From NCBI GenBank assembly GCA_029939545.1, contig JAOZSS010000001.1, positions 4,747-39,239 on the forward strand: a stretch of DNA of 34,493 bases, given 5' to 3'. This DNA is from Kiritimatiellia bacterium. Lineage in GTDB: Bacteria > Verrucomicrobiota > Kiritimatiellia > UBA8416 > JABMPJ01. The notes below the pieces were generated by a model. That model saw only the letters and a list, made by a program, of their open reading frames with translations. It was not told the DNA's origin and made no database searches. Within the stretch, counting starts at the first letter, position 1; each line of letters begins with the position of its first letter. Below, piece after piece: positions 14,312 through 21,696 of this stretch. The position numbers and the translations under genes are program-made.

Positions 14312-16237
14312 TTATATCCGCTGAACAGTGAGGATCGATACATCATCCGGCGGCATCCTGATATCGGCCAAGGTCAGGCGTTTCCCCATACGCCCGATAT
14401 CGCCGTCGCTCCGCTCCACCACGGTTTCAAGATGTTGCTGCTTCTCCATTAAGGTGGCTTGGTCGAGCAGCTCCAGCACTCCGTCGGAAAAGAAAACGAA
14501 GACAAATGCCTGCGGCAGATCCAGGTCCGCATTCTCATACGTTGAAAACGGGAACATGCCCAATGGCGTCCCCTTGATCTGCATGCCTGCGGCTGCACCG
14601 CCACTCAACAGGATTGGGTAGGGGAACTGACCGCCGTTGGCATAAGTCAACCGATTCGTATCCGTGTCGATAATACCGTAGAAAAGCGTGAGGTGTTTCC
14701 CTATATCCTGCCCAAGCAGTTCCGTGTTCAGCCGGGTTAGAAGCATACCGGGATTCAGCACCACTCGGTCTTCGTTGTTCGTGAAGCGCTCCCGGGCATA
14801 GGACATGAAGCTTTTTAGCAGCACAGTGATGAACGACGAAGAGACGCCATGACCCGACACATCAGCGATATAGAACCCCACATGTTGCTCATCGATCCGG
14901 AAGTAGTCGACAAAGTCGCCGCTCATATAGAACGAAGGCGCGAGAAGGCGCGAGAAAACCAGCGGACCGATCTGCTCTATGGCCGGAGGCAGCAGGCTGG
15001 TCTGGATCGATTTCCCGGCCTCCTCATCGTCACGAAGCTGCTGGAGCGACTCCTCGAGGCGGCGGTTTGTTGCGATCAGTGTGTGGGTACGACTCTGAAT
15101 CTTGTTCTCGAGATCCTCGTTGAGGGCACGAATCGAGTCAACCGCGTGACGGCGCTCCGTGATTTCCACCATGATCCAGATTAAGCCTTCCGGTTCCTTC
15201 TTGTCCTTCATGCCTGCTACCGTGGATATGGAAATATCCCCCCAGTAGATGCTTCCGTCAGGCCATTGATATCGTTTCTCGGAGCGAAACGTGTTGCCGT
15301 TGCCCGAGAGAATTCGATCGACCATGCGTTGTAGCGTGGACTGATCGTTCGGATGAAAATAGTCGAGCATGGACTGACCCACGAGCTCGTCAGAAGACCG
15401 GCCGAACATCTGGCACATTCCGGGATTGGCTCGCTTGATGGTGCCCTCGCAGTCTGTCATGGCCAGTCCGACCGCCGTGTTCCGGAAGAAGGCACGAAAC
15501 CGGGTCTCCAGCTCGGCCAGGAGAGCGCGGGTCTCAGAGATTTCCGCGATCTCGGTGGACAGGCGCGTCGCCATCAGGATGACCATGCCCATGTAGGAGT
15601 ATTCCAGCAGGTAGATGGACTGGATGATGCCAACCGCAACAGCGGTGTCATGCACGACCCCAAAAAAGAAACAGACCAGCGCCACCACCAAGGGAAGGGC
15701 GCGCACGTGGCTCACGCGCCGGTAGAAGCGCAGCCCCACGATCAGCATGTAGATAAAGGCTAGAATGCTCAGCAGATGGAAGCAGACCCCTATCAGCGAG
15801 AACTCGACCTCCCGGTAACTCACCGCACTTCCCAGGAAACGGAACGCCCGCAAGACCGGCCAGTCGACATGAAAGATAAGCGTGTCGGGCGCGAAAGCCA
15901 TCGTGACGGCCATGACCGTGAAAAAGCCCGTGCTGGCCCAACGAAAGCGGCGCGACACAGCGCCAGTGTAGTCGGAACAGAACCAGACAAACGTCATGCC
16001 GACAAAGGCGAGCGACACCATCTGCACGCGCTGCCACATCATGCCGTCCTCGACCGCCGTGGCGCTGTACAGCCCCGCACAGAAGATATCGTACATCCCC
16101 ATCGCTAAACAGCTCAGGGCAAATGTGAGGTCGGTTCGCTTACGCCGGCGACGGGAGGAGAGCAGTAGATGGTAGACCCCCGTGTACAGCGTAATGCTGG
16201 CAAGGACAACAGCCGGAACTGACTGGGACGCGATCAT
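14312..16237 (-). CDS. Membrane-bound PAS sensor with PP2C (SpoIIE-type) serine phosphatase
   Basis: About 641 residues from ATG 16237; a TTG at 16270 would add 11. The order is: seven or so hydrophobic segments (~1-230, e.g. VPAVVLASITLYTGVYHLLL, TLIFHVDW loop, LPLVVALVCFFFGVVHD), resembling the 7TM N-terminus of sensor kinases; then a PAS domain (~255-375, FRNTAVGLAMTDCEGTIKRAN); a coiled coil (ALNEDLENKIQSRTHTLIAT); and a PP2C-type phosphatase. The metal-binding acidic motifs are all present: SGDFVDYF, IADVSGHGVSSSF, FFSDGVLEL and PPDDVSILTV. It likely senses a membrane or cytosolic signal and dephosphorylates the STAS protein encoded just downstream. Neither start has a strong ribosome site. 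Confidence 0.9.
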   Translation of the reverse strand: MIASQSVPAVVLASITLYTGVYHLLLSSRRRRKRTDLTFALSCLAMGMYDIFCAGLYSATAVEDGMMWQRVQMVSLAFVGMTFVWFCSDYTGAVSRRFRWASTGFFTVMAVTMAFAPDTLIFHVDWPVLRAFRFLGSAVSYREVEFSLIGVCFHLLSILAFIYMLIVGLRFYRRVSHVRALPLVVALVCFFFGVVHDTAVAVGIIQSIYLLEYSYMGMVILMATRLSTEIAEISETRALLAELETRFRAFFRNTAVGLAMTDCEGTIKRANPGMCQMFGRSSDELVGQSMLDYFHPNDQSTLQRMVDRILSGNGNTFRSEKRYQWPDGSIYWGDISISTVAGMKDKKEPEGLIWIMVEITERRHAVDSIRALNEDLENKIQSRTHTLIATNRRLEESLQQLRDDEEAGKSIQTSLLPPAIEQIGPLVFSRLLAPSFYMSGDFVDYFRIDEQHVGFYIADVSGHGVSSSFITVLLKSFMSYARERFTNNEDRVVLNPGMLLTRLNTELLGQDIGKHLTLFYGIIDTDTNRLTYANGGQFPYPILLSGGAAAGMQIKGTPLGMFPFSTYENADLDLPQAFVFVFFSDGVLELLDQATLMEKQQHLETVVERSDGDIGRMGKRLTLADIRMPPDDVSILTVQRI

Positions 16238-16300
16238 GGGGGTTATACTTTCACTGCTCAGGGCAATCAACCACGTTTCGCTATGACAAGCAACCCGGAA

Positions 16301-16327
16301 GTCAGAGGTCAGGGTTGGGTGAGAGGT
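16301..16327. repeat. Degenerate 7-bp tandem repeat
   Basis: GTCAGAG, GTCAGGG, then the diverged TTGGGTG and AGAGGT, in the gap between the phosphatase and nucleotidyltransferase starts. Two clear units and two decayed ones. Confidence 0.5.
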
Positions 16328-16363
16328 TGATTGATGCGTGATGGTGGGGTATAAGACCGAACC

Positions 16364-17257
16364 ATGAAAAACACTTTGGTTGTCTTGGCGGCGGGAATGG
16401 GAAGTCGGTATGGCGGGCTGAAGCAGATGGACCCGGTGGGACCCTCCGGCGAGTTTATTTTGGACTATTCAGTGTACGATGCCATACAGGCTGGGTTCGA
16501 GCGTGTCGTGTTTGTCGTTCGACGTGATATCGAAGAAACATTCCGCGAGGTGCTGGGTAACCGTATCGGCAACCACATCGAAACCGCTTATGTCTGCCAG
16601 GAGCTAACCGCCTGCCTCGACGGTTATCCGCTGCCGCCCGAGCGGAAGAAGCCCTGGGGCACCGCGCACGCCACGCTGGTCTGCCGCGAGGCCGTGGATG
16701 CACCGTTTGCCGTGATCAACGCCGACGACTTTTATGGGCGTGAAACGTTCGCCGTGCTGGGCGACTTTCTTCGCGCAACGGCCGATGATTCCTCCCGCTA
16801 TGCTATGGCCGGCTTTGCCCTGCGCAATACCGTGACGGCCCACGGATCCGTAGCGCGCGGCGTTTGTGAGGTACGCGACGGACAGCTCGCCGGTGTGGTC
16901 GAACATACCGCCATCAGCGCCGACGGAGACCAGTTCCGCTCCGAGCACCAGGACGATCTCTTTCCTGGCGATGCCATCGTGTCGATGAATACGTGGGCGC
17001 TCAAGCCCTCCGTCTTCTCCGCGCTGGAATCCCAGTTTGCCGACTTTCTGGCCGCCTCCGGCGGCGAGTCGAAGGCCGAGTTCTTTCTGCCCTCTGTGGT
17101 CGATACGATGATCAAACGCGGCGAGGCGACCGTGGATGTTCTCCCCACTTCCTGCACCTGGTTTGGCACCACATACGCCGAAGACAAGGCGCGCGTCGTG
17201 GGAGAGATCGCCCGCCTTGTTGATGAAAATAGGTACCCTCGCAGCCTCTGGATATAA
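16364..17257 (+). CDS. Sugar-phosphate nucleotidyltransferase family protein
   Basis: 297 residues from ATG 16364. The N-terminus LVVLAAGMGSRYGGLKQMDP is the NTP-transferase signature (GxGxR...K) that binds the nucleotide triphosphate, and VINADDFYG supplies the metal-binding Asp motif. The rest lacks a left-handed helix or other C-terminal domain, so it is a single-domain nucleotidyltransferase (GT-A-like fold). The family transfers NMP to sugar or choline phosphates. The exact substrate (glucose-1-P, GlcNAc-1-P or other) cannot be read from the sequence. No strong ribosome site is visible. Upstream (16238-16363) is a short gap with degenerate 7-bp repeats around 16301-16327. Confidence 0.85.
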   Translation: MKNTLVVLAAGMGSRYGGLKQMDPVGPSGEFILDYSVYDAIQAGFERVVFVVRRDIEETFREVLGNRIGNHIETAYVCQELTACLDGYPLPPERKKPWGTAHATLVCREAVDAPFAVINADDFYGRETFAVLGDFLRATADDSSRYAMAGFALRNTVTAHGSVARGVCEVRDGQLAGVVEHTAISADGDQFRSEHQDDLFPGDAIVSMNTWALKPSVFSALESQFADFLAASGGESKAEFFLPSVVDTMIKRGEATVDVLPTSCTWFGTTYAEDKARVVGEIARLVDENRYPRSLWI

Positions 17258-17273
17258 TCCAGTGCAAAAAAAG

Positions 17274-17287
17274 CCTGCTATTGCAGG
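17274..17287 (-). terminator. Minus-strand terminator-like hairpin ahead of the HU gene
   Basis: Read on the minus strand: CCTGC, loop AATA, GCAGG, followed by C and seven Ts (complement of the A-run at 17266-17272). It has the shape of an intrinsic terminator for leftward transcription, yet no minus-strand gene ends nearby. Confidence 0.35.
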
Positions 17288-17333
17288 ACATTCTGGTTGC
17301 ATTAACTCAAACGTTTGGCTTACTTTGCCCGAA

Positions 17334-17347
17334 GTGCCAAGGGGCAC
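17334..17347 (+). promoter_or_regulatory. Hairpin in the leader upstream of the HU-like gene
   Basis: GTGCC, loop AAGG, GGCAC with possible outer CCC/GGG pairing, about 38 bases before the HU start codon. It could be part of a structured 5' leader. Confidence 0.3.
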
Positions 17348-17384
17348 GGGTTATAAACTAACACCAAACCAGAGGACTAACGTT

Positions 17385-17675
17385 ATGGCAAAAGCCCTGA
17401 CCAAGACCCAGATCATCGCAAAACTCGCCGACCAGAACGAACTGACCAAGAAGCAGGCCAAGGCGTTCCTGGAAAGCCTCGCCACATTGGCCTACAAGAG
17501 CGCCAAGGACGGATTCACGATTCCCGGTATCGGCAAGCTCGTCAAGGTGCGCCGCAAAGCCCGCATGGGTCGCAACCCGGCCACGGGTGAGAGCATCAAG
17601 ATTCCGGCGAAGACGGTTCTGAAATTCCGCATTGCCAAGGCGGCCAAGGATGCCGTGCTCCCCGCCAAGAAATAG
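17385..17675 (+). CDS. HU/IHF-family DNA-binding protein
   Basis: 96 residues from ATG 17385, with AGAGGA 8 bases upstream. The HU fold is clear: N-terminal helices (ALTKTQIIAKLADQNELTKK then QAKAFLESLATLA), the body turn DGFTIPGIGKLVKVRRKARM, the arm region GRNPATGESIKIPAKTVLKF with the conserved Arg-Asn-Pro intercalating tip, and the C-terminal helix. It probably acts as a nucleoid-associated protein. Its own leader and a strong downstream terminator indicate a single-gene transcript. Whether it is functionally HU or IHF cannot be said. Confidence 0.95.
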   Translation: MAKALTKTQIIAKLADQNELTKKQAKAFLESLATLAYKSAKDGFTIPGIGKLVKVRRKARMGRNPATGESIKIPAKTVLKFRIAKAAKDAVLPAKK

Positions 17676-17696
17676 GCGGATCGAGAAAACAAAGAG

Positions 17697-17735
17697 ACGA
17701 CCGCAGGATGTATGTCCTGCGGTCGTTTTCTTTTG
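17697..17735 (+). terminator. Intrinsic terminator of the HU-like gene
   Basis: A perfect 12-bp stem, ACGACCGCAGGA and TCCTGCGGTCGT, around the loop TGTATG (17709-17714), followed by TTTCTTTTG. It starts 22 bases after the HU stop codon. Confidence 0.92.
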
Positions 17736-17778
17736 ACTGGGGGTTGCCCTGCACGGGCAGGATGATAAGATAGCGCGC

Positions 17779-19059
17779 ATGAAATCAAAAGTAGCCATCT
17801 TACGTACCTCGCCAGCCACGGTCCTTGAAGATACGCACCGCCTGATGAACCTGGCGGATTACCAGGAGGCGTTACCCAAAGAGAAGGATACGGCCCTCAA
17901 GATCAATATCAGCTGGCATTTCTTCATGCCGGCCTCATCGACCACGCCTTGGCAGCTTGATGGTGTCATTCGGGCCATGAAGCGCGACGGCTATGATTCC
18001 AGCCTGATTCACGGCTGCCACAATCGCACCGTCGTCATTGATTCGCATTTTGGCGAGGAGCAGAACAAGCAGATCAATGTCATCCGCAACCACGGCCTGC
18101 GCAATATCCACCTCTACGAGGGCGAAGAGTGGATTAACGTCCGCGAGGCCGTGGGGGACCTGGCTGACAAGTTCCTCTGTCTGAATGATGTCTATAAAGA
18201 TGGCTTCATGATCCCAAAGAAGTTCATCGGCTCCAACATCATTCACCTGCCCACGGTCAAAACGCATGTCTTCACCACGACCACCGGCGCCATGAAGAAT
18301 GCATTTGGCGGACTGCTCAACGAACACCGCCACTGGACGCATCCGGTCATCCACGAAACGCTCGTAGACCTACTGATGATTCAGAAGAAAATTCACAGCG
18401 GTCTCTTTGCTGTGATGGATGGAACGTTTGCCGGGGATGGTCCCGGTCCACGCTGCATGGTGCCACACGTGAAGAATGTGCTGCTGGCCTCATCCGACCA
18501 GGTGGCGATTGATGCTGTCGCCGCCAAGCTGATGGGTTTTGATCCACTCAAGGATATCAAATTTATCCGGTTGGCCCACGAGCTGGGCCTCGGGTGCGGC
18601 GATGTGCGCGATATCGAAATCGTGGGCGATGCCGATGCCCTCAAGGAAGACTGGAAGTTCGTGGGACCCTACAAGAAGATGACCTTTGCCAGCCAGATGC
18701 AGCACAGCATCTACTGGGGCCCGCTCAAGAAACCGGTCGAGTGGACGCTCAAGACCATCCTGGCCCCGTGGGCCTACATGGCCAGCGTACTCTATCACGA
18801 CACCTACTGGTATCCGACCCACCAGAAACTGGTTCATGAAATCCTGCATAGCGATTGGGGCCGTCTCTTCCACAACTGGGAACAACTCGAGATTGTGGCA
18901 GACGATCTGGCACGCGCAGGTTGGGATGACGTGGGCGCTGACCCGATGGAATTGAAACCTGAAACGCTGAAACTCATGCGCAAATCGATGAGCCTATTGG
19001 GCACCTGCATGCGTGAAGCACCCGAGTTCGCGGCCAAGAAACGCAGGAAAGAAACCTGA
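17779..19059 (+). CDS. DUF362 domain-containing protein
   Basis: 426 residues. The N-terminus KSKVAILRTSPATVLEDTHRL and the central part (KINISWHFFMPASSTTPWQL, HLPTVKTHVFTTTTGAMKNAF, then VAIDAVAAKLMGFDP) match the DUF362 family. Related proteins often carry ferredoxin-type Fe-S motifs, but I see no CxxCxxC cluster here, so this is the cluster-free form. The biochemical role is unknown. The C-terminal ~120 residues (YWGPLKKPVEWTLKTILAPW...) are aromatic-rich and could be membrane-associated. No clear ribosome site. The gene follows the HU terminator by ~45 bases and converges on the MscS gene with a 7-base gap. Confidence 0.85.
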   Translation: MKSKVAILRTSPATVLEDTHRLMNLADYQEALPKEKDTALKINISWHFFMPASSTTPWQLDGVIRAMKRDGYDSSLIHGCHNRTVVIDSHFGEEQNKQINVIRNHGLRNIHLYEGEEWINVREAVGDLADKFLCLNDVYKDGFMIPKKFIGSNIIHLPTVKTHVFTTTTGAMKNAFGGLLNEHRHWTHPVIHETLVDLLMIQKKIHSGLFAVMDGTFAGDGPGPRCMVPHVKNVLLASSDQVAIDAVAAKLMGFDPLKDIKFIRLAHELGLGCGDVRDIEIVGDADALKEDWKFVGPYKKMTFASQMQHSIYWGPLKKPVEWTLKTILAPWAYMASVLYHDTYWYPTHQKLVHEILHSDWGRLFHNWEQLEIVADDLARAGWDDVGADPMELKPETLKLMRKSMSLLGTCMREAPEFAAKKRRKET

Positions 19060-19066
19060 GCGGCTG

Positions 19067-20557
19067 CTAGATCCCGAAGAAATCCCAGATCTTACTGAGC
19101 AGCGCTTTCTCGGAAGGCTGTTCGGTGTGCTTGCTTTCGGCATCGACGGACTTCTGCAGCTTGGCGAGTTCGTCGGCGCGCTGCTTGAGCGCCTTGGCAA
19201 AGTCCTCGGCCAGGCTCTTCTTCTCTTCCAGCAGCTCTTGCAGGACGATCTGTGAAAGCTCCAGCACCCGGCAGTCGTTGACGGCCACCACGGTTGCACT
19301 ACGCGGTTCACCGGTCAGCAGACACATCTCGCCGAAGTAATCGCCCCTCTTGAGCTGGGCGACCTGCGCCGACCGCGTGTCCGGGCCAAGGTGAACCGTC
19401 GTGCTTCCCTCGAGAATGATGTAGAATGTGTTGCCGGTGTCGCCCTTGCGCACCAGGGCTTCCCCGGCACCATAAATCTTCTCCTCCATCCGCTCGGAAA
19501 CCTGGTCGCGTTCTTCCTTCGACAGGTGATTGAAGATCGGAATCTCGCCAAGCAGCTCCTTGCCGGCTTCGACCGACGCGGCGCGTTCGCGATCGGCCTT
19601 GGCCTCCACGTCGTTCATCGGACGAACGTCGCGAATCGGGAACGGGATCACGATGTCCTCGCGCTTGAAGTCGTACCAGACGCGATCCATCATGTCGCTC
19701 TGGATCTGCTCCAGCTTGGAGAAGTCGCGAATGAAGAACTTCACGGTGTAATCGATCGAAAAATCGCCATAGTTGTGCAGCCAGACCAACGGCGCCGGAT
19801 CCGCCAGGATCTCCGGAACCGCCTTGCACGCGCGCATAATGGAGGCGCGCACCTTGTTGGGCGGGACACCGTAGTTCACCCCGATCTCCTGCGTGAAACC
19901 ATGGCTCTGGGTGGGACGCGAGTAGTTGACGATGTACTCGCGCGCAATGGTGGAGTTCGGGATGATGATGTAGTCGAGCATTTTGGTCTGCAGCCGGGTC
20001 GCCCGCCAGGTCATATCTGTTACGCGACCCACAAAGTCGCCCACGCGCACCCAATCGCCGATCGAGAACGGCCGTTCGCCGGTCAGCGCGAGTCCGGCGA
20101 TCAGGTTGCCCAGCGTATCCTGCGACGCATTACCCAGGATATACCCGAGCACGATCGTGGAGAAGGCCAGAAACCTGAAGTCCACGCCGGGATACATGTG
20201 TTTGACGATCAGGTAGAACGCCAGAGACAGCAGCACCCAGCGGAAGGTCGCGCGCAATACGACCGGGACGGGCAGCCCGCCGCGCCGATGCCGGATCAAG
20301 GCGTCGAACAACAGGATGTCGAGCAAGCGGACACCAATGTACGCGAAGGTGCAAAACAGGGCCGCGTAGATGGCCCGTGCGTACCCCTGCTCAATGTGGG
20401 GACGCATGAAGAATGAGACCGATGAGACCAGAAAGAGAACGTTGAGGGACCCGCGAAACCGAGCCACAGCCTTTATCTGCTTGAGCAGAAACAGTGCTCC
20501 GCTGAGGACGCCGAACGCCACCACGGTCAGAATCGTATCCATTAGCAGGTCGTTCAT
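19067..20557 (-). CDS. MscS-family mechanosensitive channel with C-terminal cyclic-nucleotide-binding domain
   Basis: 496 residues. Four hydrophobic segments in the first ~150 residues are followed by the MscS pore helix and beta domain: STIVLGYILGNASQDTLGNLIAGLAL then TGERPFSIGDWVRVGDFVGRV, IIIPNSTIAREYIVNYS. After the MscS alpha/beta domain, residues ~340-465 form a cNMP-binding domain. Its phosphate-binding cassette, YFGEMCLLTGEPRSATVVA, retains the Arg that contacts the cyclic nucleotide phosphate. A Lys/Glu-rich coiled coil closes the protein. This is the bacterial cyclic-nucleotide-gated (bCNG) channel architecture, an inner-membrane channel probably gated or modulated by cAMP or cGMP. 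It starts 19 bases after the omptin stop on the same strand. Confidence 0.93.
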   Translation of the reverse strand: MNDLLMDTILTVVAFGVLSGALFLLKQIKAVARFRGSLNVLFLVSSVSFFMRPHIEQGYARAIYAALFCTFAYIGVRLLDILLFDALIRHRRGGLPVPVVLRATFRWVLLSLAFYLIVKHMYPGVDFRFLAFSTIVLGYILGNASQDTLGNLIAGLALTGERPFSIGDWVRVGDFVGRVTDMTWRATRLQTKMLDYIIIPNSTIAREYIVNYSRPTQSHGFTQEIGVNYGVPPNKVRASIMRACKAVPEILADPAPLVWLHNYGDFSIDYTVKFFIRDFSKLEQIQSDMMDRVWYDFKREDIVIPFPIRDVRPMNDVEAKADRERAASVEAGKELLGEIPIFNHLSKEERDQVSERMEEKIYGAGEALVRKGDTGNTFYIILEGSTTVHLGPDTRSAQVAQLKRGDYFGEMCLLTGEPRSATVVAVNDCRVLELSQIVLQELLEEKKSLAEDFAKALKQRADELAKLQKSVDAESKHTEQPSEKALLSKIWDFFGI

Positions 20558-20576
20558 GCGCTTCCCATGCTATCCG

Positions 20577-21620
20577 CTACAAACGATATCCAATCGACAA
20601 GGAAGCCGCGATTACTGAATTTTTGATTCCCGCACTGTCGGGATACGACATCTCTTGACCACCAGCTACAGACTGATACAGATCGCCTCTGATCGTGGGA
20701 ATCTCTTGCGCGTCGATGGCGCCCGAGATGAAAAGCGATTTCGTGAGATTGACACTGAGATCGAGTCCTGCCGCAAAGTAGTCCCCGCCTGAAAATTCCT
20801 CCCGATAACTGCGGTTGCCGGAATAATGATAATCATGGTCTACGGCCATGACGAACGGACTGTAGAGGAAATAGACCGAAGTACGAGCCCTGGACCACTC
20901 TGCCGCCACTTGGATACCCCCATAGGGAATGTGGAAGGTCTGGTCGTAGTCAATGCCGACATCAGCACCGAAGGTGCCCCTTTGATCACGAAACCCGGTG
21001 GGGCTGGAGGGATCACTGGAGTAGATATAGGTTCCACCATAATCACTCCACTCCCAGTAGTTACGCTTGTAGCCTATCAATGAGCTGATCACGAACGGCC
21101 CAAATTGAGGCAGATCCCACGCAGTATTGATGTCAAAGCTATAGGCGAGATCGATATCCACGCCGCTCTCGGAGTAGTCCGTCCAGGCACTGGTTGTGGG
21201 TCTGCCCAACCAATCGTAGTCCTCCATGCTGCCTGTGCCTTCCGTGACATTCATCCACATGCCGACATTCAGGCGGTCTCCTAGAACAATGTGTGACAGG
21301 GTGCGGACAAAGGAGTTGTCGATCCTGCCGAGAGCTTCACTATAGTCGACTGATAGCGACCCACCGGCCATGACGAGCGATTCTATGTCCCATATGAGTT
21401 CTGATAGTTTCAGATCCGAACCGGATTCCATATAGACAATCTCGTGCGCCTCTCCCTCGACACCAAGAATAGAGCCCTCTATGGCAAATGATACGCTGCC
21501 GAATCGATCCAGCGGCAATTCAGCGCTCTGGTTCGCGTGCAGGGCGAAAACCGGTCCGGCTAATAATGCCAGCGCAGACATGAGCCCGAACTGGAGGAAA
21601 CGTAGTGAGTAGCGAGACAT
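20577..21620 (-). CDS. Omptin-family outer-membrane protease
   Basis: 347 residues, 10-strand barrel family, with a signal peptide ending near residue 26 (PVFALHA). ATG 21620 follows AGGAGG by 5 bases. Omptin landmarks are visible: SDLKLSELIWDIES and AGGSLSVDY (compare the OmpT strand-1 region), the catalytic Asp pair Asp134/Asp136 in MEDYDWLGRP, the conserved TSAWTDYSES, GGTYIYSS and GFRDQRGTFG, and the catalytic Asp263/His265 pair in VDHDYHYSG. These correspond to OmpT Asp83, Asp85, Asp210 and His212, so all four catalytic residues appear conserved. Omptins cleave peptides, often between dibasic residues, and need LPS. The C-terminus ends ...SIGYRL rather than Phe. Close to the subtilase gene (76-base gap, same strand). 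Confidence 0.9.
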   Translation of the reverse strand: MSRYSLRFLQFGLMSALALLAGPVFALHANQSAELPLDRFGSVSFAIEGSILGVEGEAHEIVYMESGSDLKLSELIWDIESLVMAGGSLSVDYSEALGRIDNSFVRTLSHIVLGDRLNVGMWMNVTEGTGSMEDYDWLGRPTTSAWTDYSESGVDIDLAYSFDINTAWDLPQFGPFVISSLIGYKRNYWEWSDYGGTYIYSSDPSSPTGFRDQRGTFGADVGIDYDQTFHIPYGGIQVAAEWSRARTSVYFLYSPFVMAVDHDYHYSGNRSYREEFSGGDYFAAGLDLSVNLTKSLFISGAIDAQEIPTIRGDLYQSVAGGQEMSYPDSAGIKNSVIAASLSIGYRL

Positions 21621-21696
21621 ATCGCCTCCTTAGTTTTGCGGTTGATTCACTCTGTGCCCATTACAGACGTTTTGCAAGTCGATTTCCAATCCCCTG

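Noticed and set aside
17274..17287. Rightward terminator of the nucleotidyltransferase gene
   Set aside because: On the plus strand the hairpin is preceded by As and not followed by Ts, so it fits only leftward termination.
19391..20416. Long plus-strand open frame (341 residues) inside the MscS gene
   Set aside because: It is antisense to a clear MscS-cNMP protein, has no recognisable motifs and reflects GC-rich codon shadowing.
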